From Physcomitrium patens (taxonomy: Eukaryota > Streptophyta > Bryopsida > Funariales > Funariaceae): a stretch of DNA of 64,000 nucleotides. Under the pieces are notes generated by a model, which searched no databases, had not been told where the DNA came from, and saw nothing but the letters and a program-made list of their open reading frames with translations. Made by a program: the position numbers and the translations under genes. Below, piece by piece: positions 23,866-34,128 of the stretch (the first letter of the stretch is position 1; every line of letters begins with the position of its first letter). The stretch covers positions 11,752,999 through 11,816,998 of the forward strand of contig NC_037270.1 in the NCBI RefSeq assembly GCF_000002425.4, given 5' to 3'.

Positions 23866-24618
23866 TGTGATTGTCTTTTTACTTATTCTACAAATTCCTT
23901 CCAAAATAAACCTGTATAGGGGAATTTGAAATTAGGGAAAGACTAAGCACATGAGTTTCACTTATTAGGGTTACACAATTAACTGTATTCCAAACCACTA
24001 AAATATTAAGAAATACTACAATACTTCCTCTCAGTAATAATACTCCTTCATCAACTAATAACAACAATGTGCAACCCTGCACTGTCAAAAGACAGCTCAA
24101 AATTCAATAAATTCTATCTAACATCAGGAATAACAGACTTCACTTCAACCAATTCGAATTCAAAGAATTCTTGTAATCACAGACTTTCTCTGTCGAAACA
24201 CACACTCACAACTCTCAATAGATAACAATCATAATCTTCCAATAACTTTTCATATAATTCAATCACTCAGTATTCCAATTACATAATCAATAACTTATAA
24301 ATCAATCTCTGATTTATTCCATAGACTCACTTCTTGGTATTCAAAAACTATCCATTATTCTTTAACAACAAAGAAAATAAAAGAAACAAAGAGGAAGCAC
24401 CAAGCTTAATCCCGGCTCATGACTATCACAGTCTGGCCTCCCAAAAAACTTCTACAACTTCTATATAATTACTACCGATTTCCAGATTCTAACCATAATC
24501 CTATAATAACCGCTTTTAATAACTGAATCAATCATTCGTCCTTCTAAACTGACTATTCTATGGACTATTAATCTATTTTATCAATAGCTTACAGAAACGA
24601 ATTAATATCTATTCTACA
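23866..24618 (-). repeat. 5' LTR of T3
   Basis: A 753-bp partner of 13354-14105, beginning TGTGATTG and ending TTCTACA on the plus strand and followed by the TTATT target duplication. The conserved motif CATGACTATCACAGTCTGGC occurs near 24420. Confidence 0.9.
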
Positions 24619-24623
24619 TTATT

Positions 24624-25026
24624 CTTGATCACATGTAAAATAATTACACTCTATACTTTTGACTTTTTATGATTCACACGCCACAAGTTGAAGGCTCCTT
24701 CCAAAGTGTTATTGAAGAATTTTTCCAATAGCAAAGTTGAAAATATCAATGTTAAATAAATATAGAAGGTCGAGACCATACAATTATAATATTGGAGTAC
24801 TAATCAGTGCCTCTTTCAATTCCTTGAAGGTCTTTTTTTGTTCTATTTTCCATTCAAATGAAGCACCCTTCTCTAATAAACTTGTTAATGAGGCACCATT
24901 GTGTGCAAATTAGAAATAAAATTGCACTAATATCCAACAAGGCCTAAGAATGAGTAAATATTAGAAGCATCCTTAGGAGTTTGCCAATCTTCCACTGCTT
25001 TCACCTTATTCTACTCCATACACATG
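24624..25026 (-). pseudogene. RT C-terminal fragment of chromovirus V
   Basis: On the minus strand it reads NKVKAVEDWQTPKDAS, SFLGLVGY and the start of the connection to RNase H, the block that follows FLGHVVS in plant chromovirus RT. It continues the RT found at 28648-29150 after insertion G, and is followed by the RNase H at 13348 after T3. Confidence 0.65.
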
Positions 25027-25264
25027 CTATGAGCACCAAATTCACCACTCTTTAAATTGACGCAACACAATAGATTCAAGAAGTGGAATGGAGGGACTTC
25101 CAATTGTAAAATTGTTGAATTAATTTAAATGTAGATGTTTGTAGTTCAATTCAAATTAATGCCTTCCAAGCAATGATTATCAATATTAAATTAAAATATT
25201 AAATAAAATTTCCTATGCACATATAGTAAAAAAATAATTAACTAAGTTGTTATTATTAATTGAC

Positions 25265-25690
25265 AATGAGAATAAAAGCTTAAGTTTGAATTAAAAGTTA
25301 AAGTTAAAATTTAAGTAAAAATATTTAAGTTAAAAGTTAAAGTTAAAATTTAAGTAAAAATATTTAAGTTAAAAGTTAAAAGTTAAGTTAAAAAATTAAA
25401 GTTAAAAGTTAAAATTTAATTTAAAAAATTAAAGTTAGAATTTAAAAATTTAATTTAAAATTTAAAAATTTAATTTAAAATTTAAAAATTTAATTTAAAA
25501 ATTTAAGTTAAAATTTAGAATTAAAAGGATTAAGATAAAAAGTAAAAATTAAAAATTAAAAATTAAATTAAATTAAAAATTAAAAATTAAAGTAAAAACT
25601 AAAAATTAAAGTAAAAATTAAAAATTAAATTTAAAACTTAAAGTTAAAAGTTAAAGAGAGAATATTAAAGGTTAAAAGTTAAAACTTAAA
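25265..25690. repeat. Degenerate (TTAAAGTTAAAA)-type AT array
   Basis: About 425 bases made of AAAGTTAAAA, AAATTTAAG and AAAATTAAA words in irregular tandem order. Local periods include a repeat unit containing TTTAAGTTAAAAGTTAAAG twice near 25320-25375. Confidence 0.8.
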
Positions 25691-26940
25691 ATTTATTAGC
25701 CAAAAGATGAAATGTGGAGATTACAATTCACTGTAAAGGTAATAGTAAAAATAAAATAAGAGAGATGAAAGTGAAGGTACCTTGACAGCATGAAAGGATT
25801 GAATGCAGTGATCCCCTTCTACTCCAAAATTTGCCAAAATTTATAATCAGCTTTAATTTAAATGATTCTTAGCTTGTTGCAAGGCTAACTTAAAGACGCT
25901 TTTGATCCAATAAATTTCGTTGCAATCTAATGATCCAATTGTGAGAATTCCTCCCTTGAAGTTGAGTGATCTAAACTGCCATGGCGACCAACCCACTTCA
26001 CTTAGAAATTCACTAAAAATTCAAATAGTCTTTAAATCCAACAAATCTTATCCCTTTTAAAGCTTAACTTACAAAGCTTGATTCTTTCAAAATTTCAAAT
26101 GAAGCCAATTATCAAGCAATGAGAAATGCCTTTCCAAACTCGATTGATCCAAACTGCAAAGGCAGTTTACTCCCTTACACTCAAAAATTCACCGAAAATT
26201 CCTTCTTACTCCAAATCAAGCAAGTCTTATCTTGTTGGAAAGCCAACAAAAAAATCTAAAATTACTTGGAATTTTACATCAAAAAAAATAAACTGAGTGA
26301 CTGATTAAGGAAAATCCGAGGTCCTTGAAACCCTTGGGGTATTTGGCAAGGCCGAGGGAGCTATCTATCTCAATGAAGCATCTTTTAAAACTTAATGACT
26401 ATTCTTCACAATTCAAAATCCATAAACATAAAATCACAAGGTTCATAATGAGATTTTAAGTCTAAACAAAATTAAGATTAGGATTTTGGCCAAAGTTTGG
26501 CATGGCTTTGCCCTTCACTTAGAAGAGGAGAGAGAGAGGTCTTGGAAAACCAAGCCTCTCTTATAAAATTGAGTGGAAGCTTGTAGAAGGGTGGCAACAT
26601 CTCTACCCTTGATTTTTAAGATTCCTAATCTAGATCTACGGCCTTTATTCATCCAAGAGCTAATCTTGTAACTAAGGCTGATGGCTCTTGTAAGTGGTCA
26701 AGAAATCATTTTTTTGTAAATCTAACTTCACCATTGTGTTCAAAATACCTTTTCAAGCTAAGCTCGACTACTCACATGCCTCAATCCATGCTCAATTATA
26801 ATTTTCATGGAAGTTTTTACTTATAAGGATCTTGGCAATTTTTTTATAAAATTCTTCAAAATGAGAATTTCATTGATTCATTTTTATTTTGAAGGAGAGG
26901 GTGCAGATCTCATTTTCTTCACTCCATGGGATAAATCTGG

Positions 26941-28198
26941 TGTCGGGGTAGAAAGAATTTGCCTCAAGAAAACGCTGGGCTTCTGGCTATTACTAATCAT
27001 TCAATCAAGCTTCAAAATAAGAGAAGCCCTAAGTTTATATATAAATTTTTCCTTTTGAGCAATTACACCAAATACACAAGCCTCAAGTAACCAACAACAT
27101 CCAAAATATGATAAATCCTTTAAAACCTTGTATATCCTTATATGGAAATTTTTCCAAACTTCAACAGTTCATATCTCCTAATCTGACTATCCAAAAAAAT
27201 TCAAATTTTATATAAGGTACTGATGTATATTTATTAACTTCTACAACAAATTTCAATTGCAAATTCATTGCGGATCTTGAGATATCTTGAAAATCCTAAT
27301 AGTCGCTTCAAACCCTTGTCTTTATACACCTACGTGCAATTTTCTTTATATCTCATAAAATATAAGCTCAAATTCTACGAAATTTATTTGAATAGCTTTT
27401 CAACACAAAATTTTATATTTTGCAAAATGTTTGAGCCAAAAATTCGTCCAAAAACTCAAGTTATGGCTCCAACCATTACTATAAAGAAAGCCGCTCACTT
27501 ACCGCCTTTGATTTGGAAGTGCCGCCTTCAACTTCTTATAACTCCTTCACATAAACTCTAAAAGCAATAACTTTTTTATGAAAGATGTAGGCCTTAAAAT
27601 CGCCGTTCCATTTGTACCTTCCGATCTTCAAAAGCTACTATACAACTCCTCGTATCCTCAAAAGAGTAATAGCATATCTTAAATTAACACCTTAACTTCA
27701 AACGGCTATAACTTCTTCACCCTAATTCCAAATCCTCTAATTTTTATACACAAATTGTACCCCAAATCCTAAAATTTATAATCCTAGCTTCTAATCTCCA
27801 AATTTCCTCTTTGAAGTTGCCAAAATCCTTGTTAAGGTCGCAGGTAGCCTCCTCAAAGTCCATTAGGCATGGTATTCGATAAATATAGATGAAGTTTCCC
27901 ATTCCTTGCCTTCATCCGACCATGCCTTACTTTCATCCCTTCCAATTAGCCTCCTATTAGTTTAGATTTTCATCTTTAGGCTTCCACCTTCTCCCAAGGC
28001 TTCATACTAAACATTTAGGTCTTATATATATATATTTTTTTAATGTCAAAATCAAAACAAGTAAAGAAACAAAGTACAGTTTCTTATATCAACTCCTTTT
28101 AATTTAATCTACTAGCCACTCTAATACACATCTAGATTTATTAACATATAATATGTTTTAATTAGTTTTTACATACTATAAGCATTTACAGTACGACA
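26941..28198. mobile_element. P2: solo LTR inside G
   Basis: This 1258-bp unit starts TGTCGGGGTAG and ends TACAGTACGACA, and is homologous to P1. It is flanked on both sides by CTGG (26937-26940 and 28199-28202), an exact 4-bp target duplication. No internal region remains, as expected after recombination between two LTRs. Confidence 0.85.
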
Positions 28199-28647
28199 CT
28201 GGTACCACCATTGCATTAAAAAGACTCCTATTAATTAGAAGAACCACTATGCCACTTGAATTTGTCGAATTTGGGAGAAAACTAAAAATTATCATTGTTC
28301 ACTTCCCTAAATCTTTTAGAGAATTATAATTACAACTCCTAAATCATAAGAATGATTATAGGTACATTCATAGACTTTTAATTAATCTTCATAGTAATGA
28401 CTAACAACCTCTAAATTATTAAAATAACTAAGTTACTATTCTAATTTTCTAACTCTTATTACTTTAGTCTTAATTAAAATAATTCAAGGAATTAGGCTAT
28501 AATTTATACCATTAAGGATTGTAATTCTAAAAATTCTATAAAACTAAATTCCACTTATATAAATCCTAATTTAATATACTTAATTATCATGAAATAGAAA
28601 AATAATAAAAATTTAAATTTTAGAGTATAATTGAGAGCTCACACATG

Positions 28648-29758
28648 TCTTTGGAGGATACTAAATATTTCAAAAAGGTGATCTTTGACTTCCAATGTTC
28701 CTACTTTAATTGCTTATAATAGAAGCAATTATCACATAATTGACATAGCACTTCTTCTAGATGTTGCTTATGCTCCTTAGGAGTTTTATTATAGACCAAA
28801 ATATCATCAATGAAGATGATCACATAATTATTTAAAAGGACTTAAAATAATCTATTCATGTGATCCATAAATGAGGCTAGAGTATTAATGAAGCCAAAAG
28901 GTAATACAAACCACTCAAAATGTCCAAAGTATGTACAAAATGCCATCTTTTCTATATCCTCTTTGACAATAGGAATTTACTAATAACCATTTCAAATGTC
29001 TAATTTACTAAAGATGGTTGCTCCTTGAAGTTGGTCAAAAAGATCATCTACATATAGAAGTGTATCTATATTCTTGACTGTCTATTTATTGAATGCTTGA
29101 TAACTCGACTATTTTTTTTAGATGCAAAGAATATAAATGCTCTCCATGGTAACGTGTTTTTTTAAATGATGGCCTTCTCTAAGAGTTCATCTAATGACTT
29201 TTGCAACTCTTTAAATTCATTTGATACTAGGCAATAAATTGGTTGACTTATTGATTTGGTCCAAGCATTAGTTCTATTTGAAAGGAGGCACCTCAATCAG
29301 GTGGCACACCACTAGGTAAGTTGGTTGGAAAGACATTTTAATATTTATATATGATTTGTTTTATTTCTTTTGCTCTTTTGGCTATCTTTCGTACCATTGA
29401 GGCAAGATTTGAAATCACCACATATATCAATTGCTTATGTCATATTTTCTTCTTCATAAATATTTTTCTTACAAATAAGCTTTTGGCCGCAAATTATTTT
29501 ACTATTCCACTTGATATAAGGATATGAAGAATCATTGTGTATCTTCTATCTTTAAAAGAGATTGTCCTTGCTAGCCAATCGACCTATTTATTCTCCACCT
29601 TTAGCCATGGTATACCAAAGATAACTTCATATCTAAACTTTGTTATTCTAAACTTCTTCCTTAAGGCATAGGTATCATTTAATATTATGTTTTCTTCTTC
29701 ATTTATTTTATTTAATATGTTCTCTCAATCACTTGCTAGATATATACTTCCTCTTATG
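28648..29758 (-). pseudogene. Protease C-terminus and reverse transcriptase of chromovirus V
   Basis: On the minus strand the protease end (VIFGIPWLKVENK near 29600) is followed by RT blocks: LFDQLQGATIFSKLD near 29030 and the catalytic FIDDILVYNKTPKEH near 28800. KSKITFLKYLVSSKD follows at the border with G. Sequence style fits Reina/Tekay-like chromoviruses. Stops are numerous. It is cut on the right by T4 and continues at 42843. Confidence 0.7.
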
Positions 29759-29763
29759 ATCAC

Positions 29764-30516
29764 TATTGTTTTTGTTATGTTCAAGCTTCAATAGACCAAA
29801 AAAATTGAACTAATAGAGGTGGGTTCAAATACGGGGAAAGATTGGTTATATGAATTGGATCTGTTAGTATCACAATTGACTGTACTCTAGCTATCTGAAA
29901 TCAATTATCAAACTACAAAACACTAAGGATTACAACTTTCATCTTAATTCAATCCATAATCCATTCTATGATTATCAATTCAATAATACTTCTCTCAATC
30001 ACAATTCTTCATAAGCAAATAATAAAGAAAACAAAGAGGTAGCACCAAGCTTACTCTAGCTTATGACTCTCAGAGTTTGGCTCTTGGCTTACGACTCTCA
30101 CAGTCAGACTCTCGGCTTATGACTTTCACACTCTAACCCTGGGCTTTTAACTTTCACAATCTGGCTTTCGACTTACGAATCTCACAGTCTGGCTCTTGGC
30201 TTACAACTCTCACAGTCTGGCCCTCGGCTTACGACTCTCACAGTCTAGCTCTCAGCTTATGACTTTCACAGTCTAACTCTTGGCTTACGATTCTCATAGT
30301 CTGGCCTCGATCTCTCTTTCTTCAACCTATTTATCCTACCAAAAAAATGATCCATCGGCCAACGGATTCCAAAGGTTATGACCCTTTGAATTCTTAACCA
30401 TTTATTCTACTAACAACCTACTATTACCAGCTAAATTGCCTAGCCATCAGTCTAATTCTCAAGGTTGTCAATAACCAATCAATAACTTACAACAAAGTTT
30501 ATTTACCTATTCTATA
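29764..30516 (-). repeat. 3' LTR of T4, with an internal tandem expansion
   Basis: Homologous to 42309-42837 and to the solo LTR 31528-32056, both 529 bp. The extra 224 bases are explained by the 28-bp array at 30058-30309, present once in the other LTRs. The polypurine tract (TAGGAGTGGGACTA, minus strand) follows at 30517-30530. Confidence 0.88.
30058..30309. repeat. Nine tandem 28-bp units in an LTR
   Basis: Nine 28-base units follow each other without gaps; the core is GCTTACGACTCTCACAGTCT. Every T-family LTR in the window carries one unit at this place, near the predicted transcription start. Units differ from each other by a few bases, mostly transitions. Confidence 0.92.
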
Positions 30517-30609
30517 TAGTCCCACTCCTAATTGTGCAGCATCTTCGCAAACATTATTTAGCCTCAACTTTTTAAGACAAAGTAGCGTTGGTTTCTTCAG
30601 TCAATGGCC

Positions 30610-30903
30610 TTAGCTTACCACCCTTTGAATTGGTGACCTTCTTCTCTTTACATCTTCATTATCTGCCTTAGTGTTCGAGAATTCTTCATCCAAACGCACC
30701 ATCAGATCTTCATTCAACAAACCCAATTCTCGTACCTGAGACTTACGTCGGGCAATTTGGTTGTCATGCTCCTCCAACATCTTCTGCCATTCTTCTGTCA
30801 GTTTCAAAGGCATCTCCAAAGGTGTTGTCATTGAAACTAGCATATTGGTCCATACTAAATTATTGGCCTCTTTCGCTAATGTAGGTAGTTTAGTTTGTAA
30901 CAT
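30610..30903 (-). pseudogene. C-terminal remnant of the coiled-coil extra ORF (T4)
   Basis: About 97 codons: LKLTEEWQKMLEEHDNQIA, then KSQVRELGLLNEDLMVRLDEE, matching the end of the T1 ORF (SQVRELGALNEDLTALL). The N-terminal domain and most of the coil are deleted. Only about 300 bases of partly readable sequence separate this from the integrase end. Confidence 0.75.
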
Positions 30904-31199
30904 TTGTAACCTCTACCTGCAGCCGTTCTTGCCGTTTCTTCCAATCGATCTCCAACCTTACTTTCTCAAATACCATATTCACCATCTTCTCCTTAACCAC
31001 AAAAAAAATACGATGTTTGTGAAGAGCCTCCCTCCTACTTCTTACTATGGTCCAATCAATTGGATCGATTCATCCTTTTGCAACAGAAAACCCATCTCAG
31101 GTTTATGTATAGTAAAGTTTAAGCCGATTACCATTGATCTATGTCATAAAATTAGTACCTATAAAATCTTTCAATTATATTGAATCATTTAGAAATCCT

Positions 31200-31527
31200 T
31201 CAATAACTCGATATGGCCCATGCTATCGAACTTGAAATTTTCTTGGAAAATTTTTAAATTGACTATCATAAAGAAGTACCAAATCATTTGGAATAAAAGC
31301 CTTTAGTCTAAGCTTACTATCATAATAAGTCTTCTTTCGTTTTTGTGTTGTTTCCATTATCATTAATGCATTGGCTCTAGTTTCATCTAATTTTTCTAAT
31401 TCTTCTAAACGGTGTCGTAATGAATTCTGATCTCCCAATCTATTATCTATAGCAATTCGTAATCTTTGAACTTCCAATTCAATAGATAATATTGCTTCCT
31501 GGCCATAAACCAATTGGAAAGGAATAG
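31200..31527 (-). pseudogene. Integrase C-terminal part (T4)
   Basis: Open from 31527 to about 31223: IPFQLVYGQEAILSIELEVQ, the EELEKLDETRANAL helix, then IPNDLVLLYDSQFKNFPRKFQVR. A stop then precedes HGPYRVIEGF. It continues the core at 32057 after the solo LTR. Where T1 has a stop (LE-stop-LDETR) T4 still has Lys, so the T1 stop is secondary. Confidence 0.85.
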
Positions 31528-32056
31528 TGTTGTTCTCGTTGCATTCAAGCTTCAATAGACCAAAGTAATTGAACTAATAGAGGTGGGTTTGAATACAGGG
31601 AAAGATTGATTATATGAATTGGGACTATTAGTGTTACAATTGATTGTACTCTAGCTATCTGAAATCAATTATCAAACTACAAAACATCAAGGCTTACTAC
31701 TTCCATCTTAATTCAATCTATAATCCATTCTATGATTATCAATTCAATAATACTTCTCTCAATCATAATTCTTCATAAGCAAATAATAAAAAAAATAAAG
31801 AAGTAGTACCAAGCTTACCTCGGCTTATGACTCTGACAATCTGGCCTCGATCTCTCTTTCTTCAACCTATTTATCCTACCAAAAAGATAATCCGTCGGCG
31901 AGCAAATTCCAAAAGTTATGACCCTTTGAATTCTTAACCATTTATTCCACTAACAACCTATGGTTACCAGCTAAACTGCCTAGCCATCAGTCTAATTCTC
32001 AAGGTTATCAATAACCAACCAATAACTTACTACAAAGTTTATTTACCTATTCTACA
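31528..32056 (-). mobile_element. Solo T-family LTR inside T4 integrase
   Basis: A 529-bp LTR matching 42309-42837 starts TGTTGTTC and ends TTCTACA. It interrupts the integrase between VTTNP and IPFQLV. Flanks AATAG (31523-31527) and GGTAG (32057-32061) look like a 5-bp target duplication with two A/G changes. Confidence 0.82.
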
Positions 32057-32604
32057 GGTAGGATTGGTAGTAACTTTATACGCAGTATGGTATGCCCATA
32101 AAGCTGTAAATAACTTAGTATTCCAATCTGTTTCCACTCTTAAAATTGTTTTACTTAAGATTGTACATAAAATTCCATTAGTCTTTTCCATTTGTCTATT
32201 GGCTCTAAGGTGATACGACATAGTCTTTCGATGTTCTATCTCGTACTTAGCCATAAATGCTTCAATTATATTATTTTTAAAATGAGTTCTTTGATCATTA
32301 ACCAATTCTTGTGGACAACTAAATTGTATAATAATATTTTCATACAAAAAGGTTGCTACTGTACTTACATTATCGATTTTTGTAGCTACGGCTTTAGCCC
32401 ATTTTATTACGTAATCTGTTACTATTACTATATATCATTTTTATTCATTTCTCGAGGCTAGTGCAATTGGTCCCACAAAATCAATTTCCCATTTTTCAAA
32501 AGGCGCTTGAGTCAAAATTGGTACCAATGGCATTGTTGAAGTTCCAATAGGTCGATCCGTTCTCTGACATGGATCACAATGATGAACAAATTAGTGGGCA
32601 TCTG
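32057..32604 (-). pseudogene. Integrase core (T4)
   Basis: Open from 32347 to about 32060: LYENIIIQFSCPQELVNDQRTHF, KTMSYHLRANRQMEKTN, LFTALWAYHTAYKVTTN. Upstream to 32604 come HHCDPCQRTDRPIGTS and PFEKWEIDFVGPIA, with stops near KRYI-like sequence. The piece ends exactly at the S1 insertion and resumes at 38944. Confidence 0.85.
32600..32604. other. Target-site duplication of S1
   Basis: ATCTG directly left of S1 is repeated exactly at 38939-38943 directly right of it. Confidence 0.95.
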
Positions 32605-33135
32605 TGTCAAGGACAAGAACTCGATGAAAGCTAAAGAGTAAGTGAGACTTTTTTCAAAAAGAAATAGGACAAAATAGAAATATGTATATTAAGAAAGAAA
32701 CTGGAATGGCTATTGCCAAAATACAAGAAAACTAGAGACCCTTGAAACTAGACTAGAAGTAAGAAAGGAGATTGACAAGAGTGAAGAGGGCTTCACTCTT
32801 GCCTCTATATATACTATCTAACTAGAAGCCACGTGGCGATGTTCTATAAGACCTCCAATATATGTTGACTTTCTAGGCCACATGCCTTTGCTTGCAAGGC
32901 AAGTTTTCTATAGATGGACCACGTAGTTAGCTTGTTCTTTAAGCTTCCAATATGCGTGGCACATGGCTAACTTGTTGACCAAGTTTCTAACCTAAAAGTC
33001 AACTATAGACTCCTATAAAGTCAAAGCAGCGTCTATGAAGCTTCTAAGAAGCTTCTCTAGAAGATATTACACAATTAACCTACTTTTACATACTTTTATC
33101 TATTCATATAGGTAATTATATGTATGTCCGTGACA
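32605..33135 (-). repeat. 3' LTR of S1
   Basis: Begins TGTCAAGG and ends GTGACA on the plus strand. It differs from the other LTR at five sites, all transitions. At each site this copy has T (or A) where the other has C (or G), so all five may be deamination in this copy. Confidence 0.97.
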
Positions 33136-33149
33136 TTACCCCCCCTTCT
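33136..33149 (-). other. Polypurine tract of S1
   Basis: On the element strand AGAAGGGGGGGTAA directly precedes the 3' LTR. In S3 the matching position reads GCTAGAAGAGGAGGTGA. Confidence 0.85.
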
Positions 33150-33176
33150 AGGGACGAGTTCCACGAAGAGCGGTGA

Positions 33177-33599
33177 TTATATATTGAGAAAATCTAATAT
33201 GCGGCGAATTGTATTTGCTATATACTCTGATCTTTGTTCTCTTCGAAGATAGTTGATGGGTCCTCTTAGCCATCGATAGTGTCCCATTCCAAGGCGAGAA
33301 GACCACCCTGTTATTTGATCACTGTTGAGGCCTTCATAACTTCCTTCAAATAATACATTTGAAACACCATCAGGAGTCGTTTCTATCTCCAATAATATCA
33401 CCAAACATCGAGAATCTCTTCCAAGGTCGTGATACCAAACGCGTTGTATCTCACCATCTATTCGAGGAAGAACATGTCGTTCTTGAGGGTCTTCATCTCG
33501 GTTGCGTCGTCTTGAAGGTTGTGACAATCGCAATGTCTCATCCGGTAAGTCAGCAAACGAAGGTTCTTGAGTTGAATCCGCTGGTTGTTGGCTCTCCAT
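33177..33599 (-). CDS. ORF3 of S1: 140-residue protein of unknown function
   Basis: A complete ORF with an ATG at 33599 and a stop at 33177 lies 95 bases after the chromodomain ORF and 28 bases before the polypurine tract, in the sense direction. The first 45 residues are polar and charged (ADSTQEPSFADLPDETLRL, SRRRNRDED). The rest looks globular (QRVWYHDLGRDSR, LVILLEIETTPDG, GHYRWLRGPINYLRREQ, EYIANTIRRILDFL). No transmembrane segment or known motif is evident. The C-terminal half is recognisable at the same place in decayed S3 (52500-52830), which argues that it is a family gene. It could be a Gag- or targeting-related accessory protein, but nothing in the sequence says so. Confidence 0.7.
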   Translation of the reverse strand: MESQQPADSTQEPSFADLPDETLRLSQPSRRRNRDEDPQERHVLPRIDGEIQRVWYHDLGRDSRCLVILLEIETTPDGVSNVLFEGSYEGLNSDQITGWSSRLGMGHYRWLRGPINYLRREQRSEYIANTIRRILDFLNI

Positions 33600-33693
33600 C
33601 TAATTAGCGTCACAAATGCAAAGAAGTTACAAACAAGGATAGGAAATTGAATGTTATCTTGCCTCAATCTTGTCTCTTTTATAAGAGAGGTTT

Positions 33694-34128
33694 TCATCTT
33701 AGTTTTGATGGATGTCGTTGATGAAAAACTTTGACTTTAGCTGATGCATTTGCTAGATTCCTGGATGGCTCCCATGTGCGCTCACTAATATCATATCCGC
33801 ACCAATGAACAAGATATTCCAGCTTATTTCGGCGCCGCCTTGAGTCTAATATCTCTTCCACCTCAAATTCTTCATTATTATCTACTTCTATAGGAAGCGG
33901 TGGCATTTGTCTTCTTCCTTGTATATCCACTGTCTTATATGGTTCAAGAAGAGACACGTGGAATACAGGATGGATCTTCATTGACTCCGGTAGATGTAAC
34001 CGATATGCAACTGGGTTGATCTGTTCAGAAACAGAAAAGGGGCCAAGCCTACGATAGTCCAATTTGTCACAAGGTCGAGTGGTCTTGATATTGCGACGAA
34101 GTAGCCATACCTTATCATCCACGTTGAG
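33694..34128 (-). CDS. Integrase GPF module and chromodomain (S1)
   Basis: In frame with pol but after an in-frame TAA (34129-34131). It starts within VDDKVWLLRRN, has the GPF motif (YRRLGPFSV), the HPVFHVSLLEPYK block, and a C-terminal chromodomain (EFEVEEILDSRRR, EYLVHWCGYDISERTWEP). Aromatic-cage positions are filled by Phe, Trp and Tyr, as in HP1-type domains that bind methylated histone H3. In chromoviruses this domain guides integration into heterochromatin. If the TAA is not read through, it would not be joined to the integrase core. No ATG lies in a good position for separate translation. Confidence 0.85.
   Translation of the reverse strand, partial: LNVDDKVWLLRRNIKTTRPCDKLDYRRLGPFSVSEQINPVAYRLHLPESMKIHPVFHVSLLEPYKTVDIQGRRQMPPLPIEVDNNEEFEVEEILDSRRRRNKLEYLVHWCGYDISERTWEPSRNLANASAKVKVFHQRHPSKLR

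Larger units (their letters stand above)
13354..24618 (-). mobile_element. T3: full-length decayed Tat/Athila-like element
   Basis: Both LTRs, a primer-binding site, gag, protease, RT, RNase H, integrase, the extra coiled-coil ORF and a polypurine tract are all recognisable on the minus strand. TTATT target duplications lie outside the LTRs. The LTRs differ by roughly one base in ten by eye, so the insertion is old. Removing the later solo LTR P1 leaves about 10 kb. It is inserted between the RT and RNase H parts of chromovirus V. Confidence 0.92.
25027..28640. mobile_element. G: non-coding insertion splitting V's RT
   Basis: The RT of V stops at 28648 and resumes at 25026. The word ACACATG occurs at both junctions (25020-25026 and 28641-28647), consistent with a target duplication of 7 bp or more. 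The ends show weak inverted similarity (GAGCACCAAATT against GAGCTCTCAATT), so a Mutator-like element with an 8-11 bp duplication is possible. Without P2 it is about 2.35 kb. It holds an AT-rich tandem array and no ORF worth reporting. A perfect hairpin (CTTGG-AAAA-CCAAG, extended by GAGAGG/CCTCTC) lies near 26533-26560. Confidence 0.5.

Noticed and set aside
22124..28198. P1 and P2 as the two LTRs of one element
   Set aside because: Each has its own matching 4-bp flank, the outer flanks do not match each other, and the DNA between them contains the 5' end of T3 and part of V.
30058..30309. A CRISPR array
   Set aside because: The 28-bp units are contiguous with no spacers, lie within an LTR, and the window is plant nuclear DNA.
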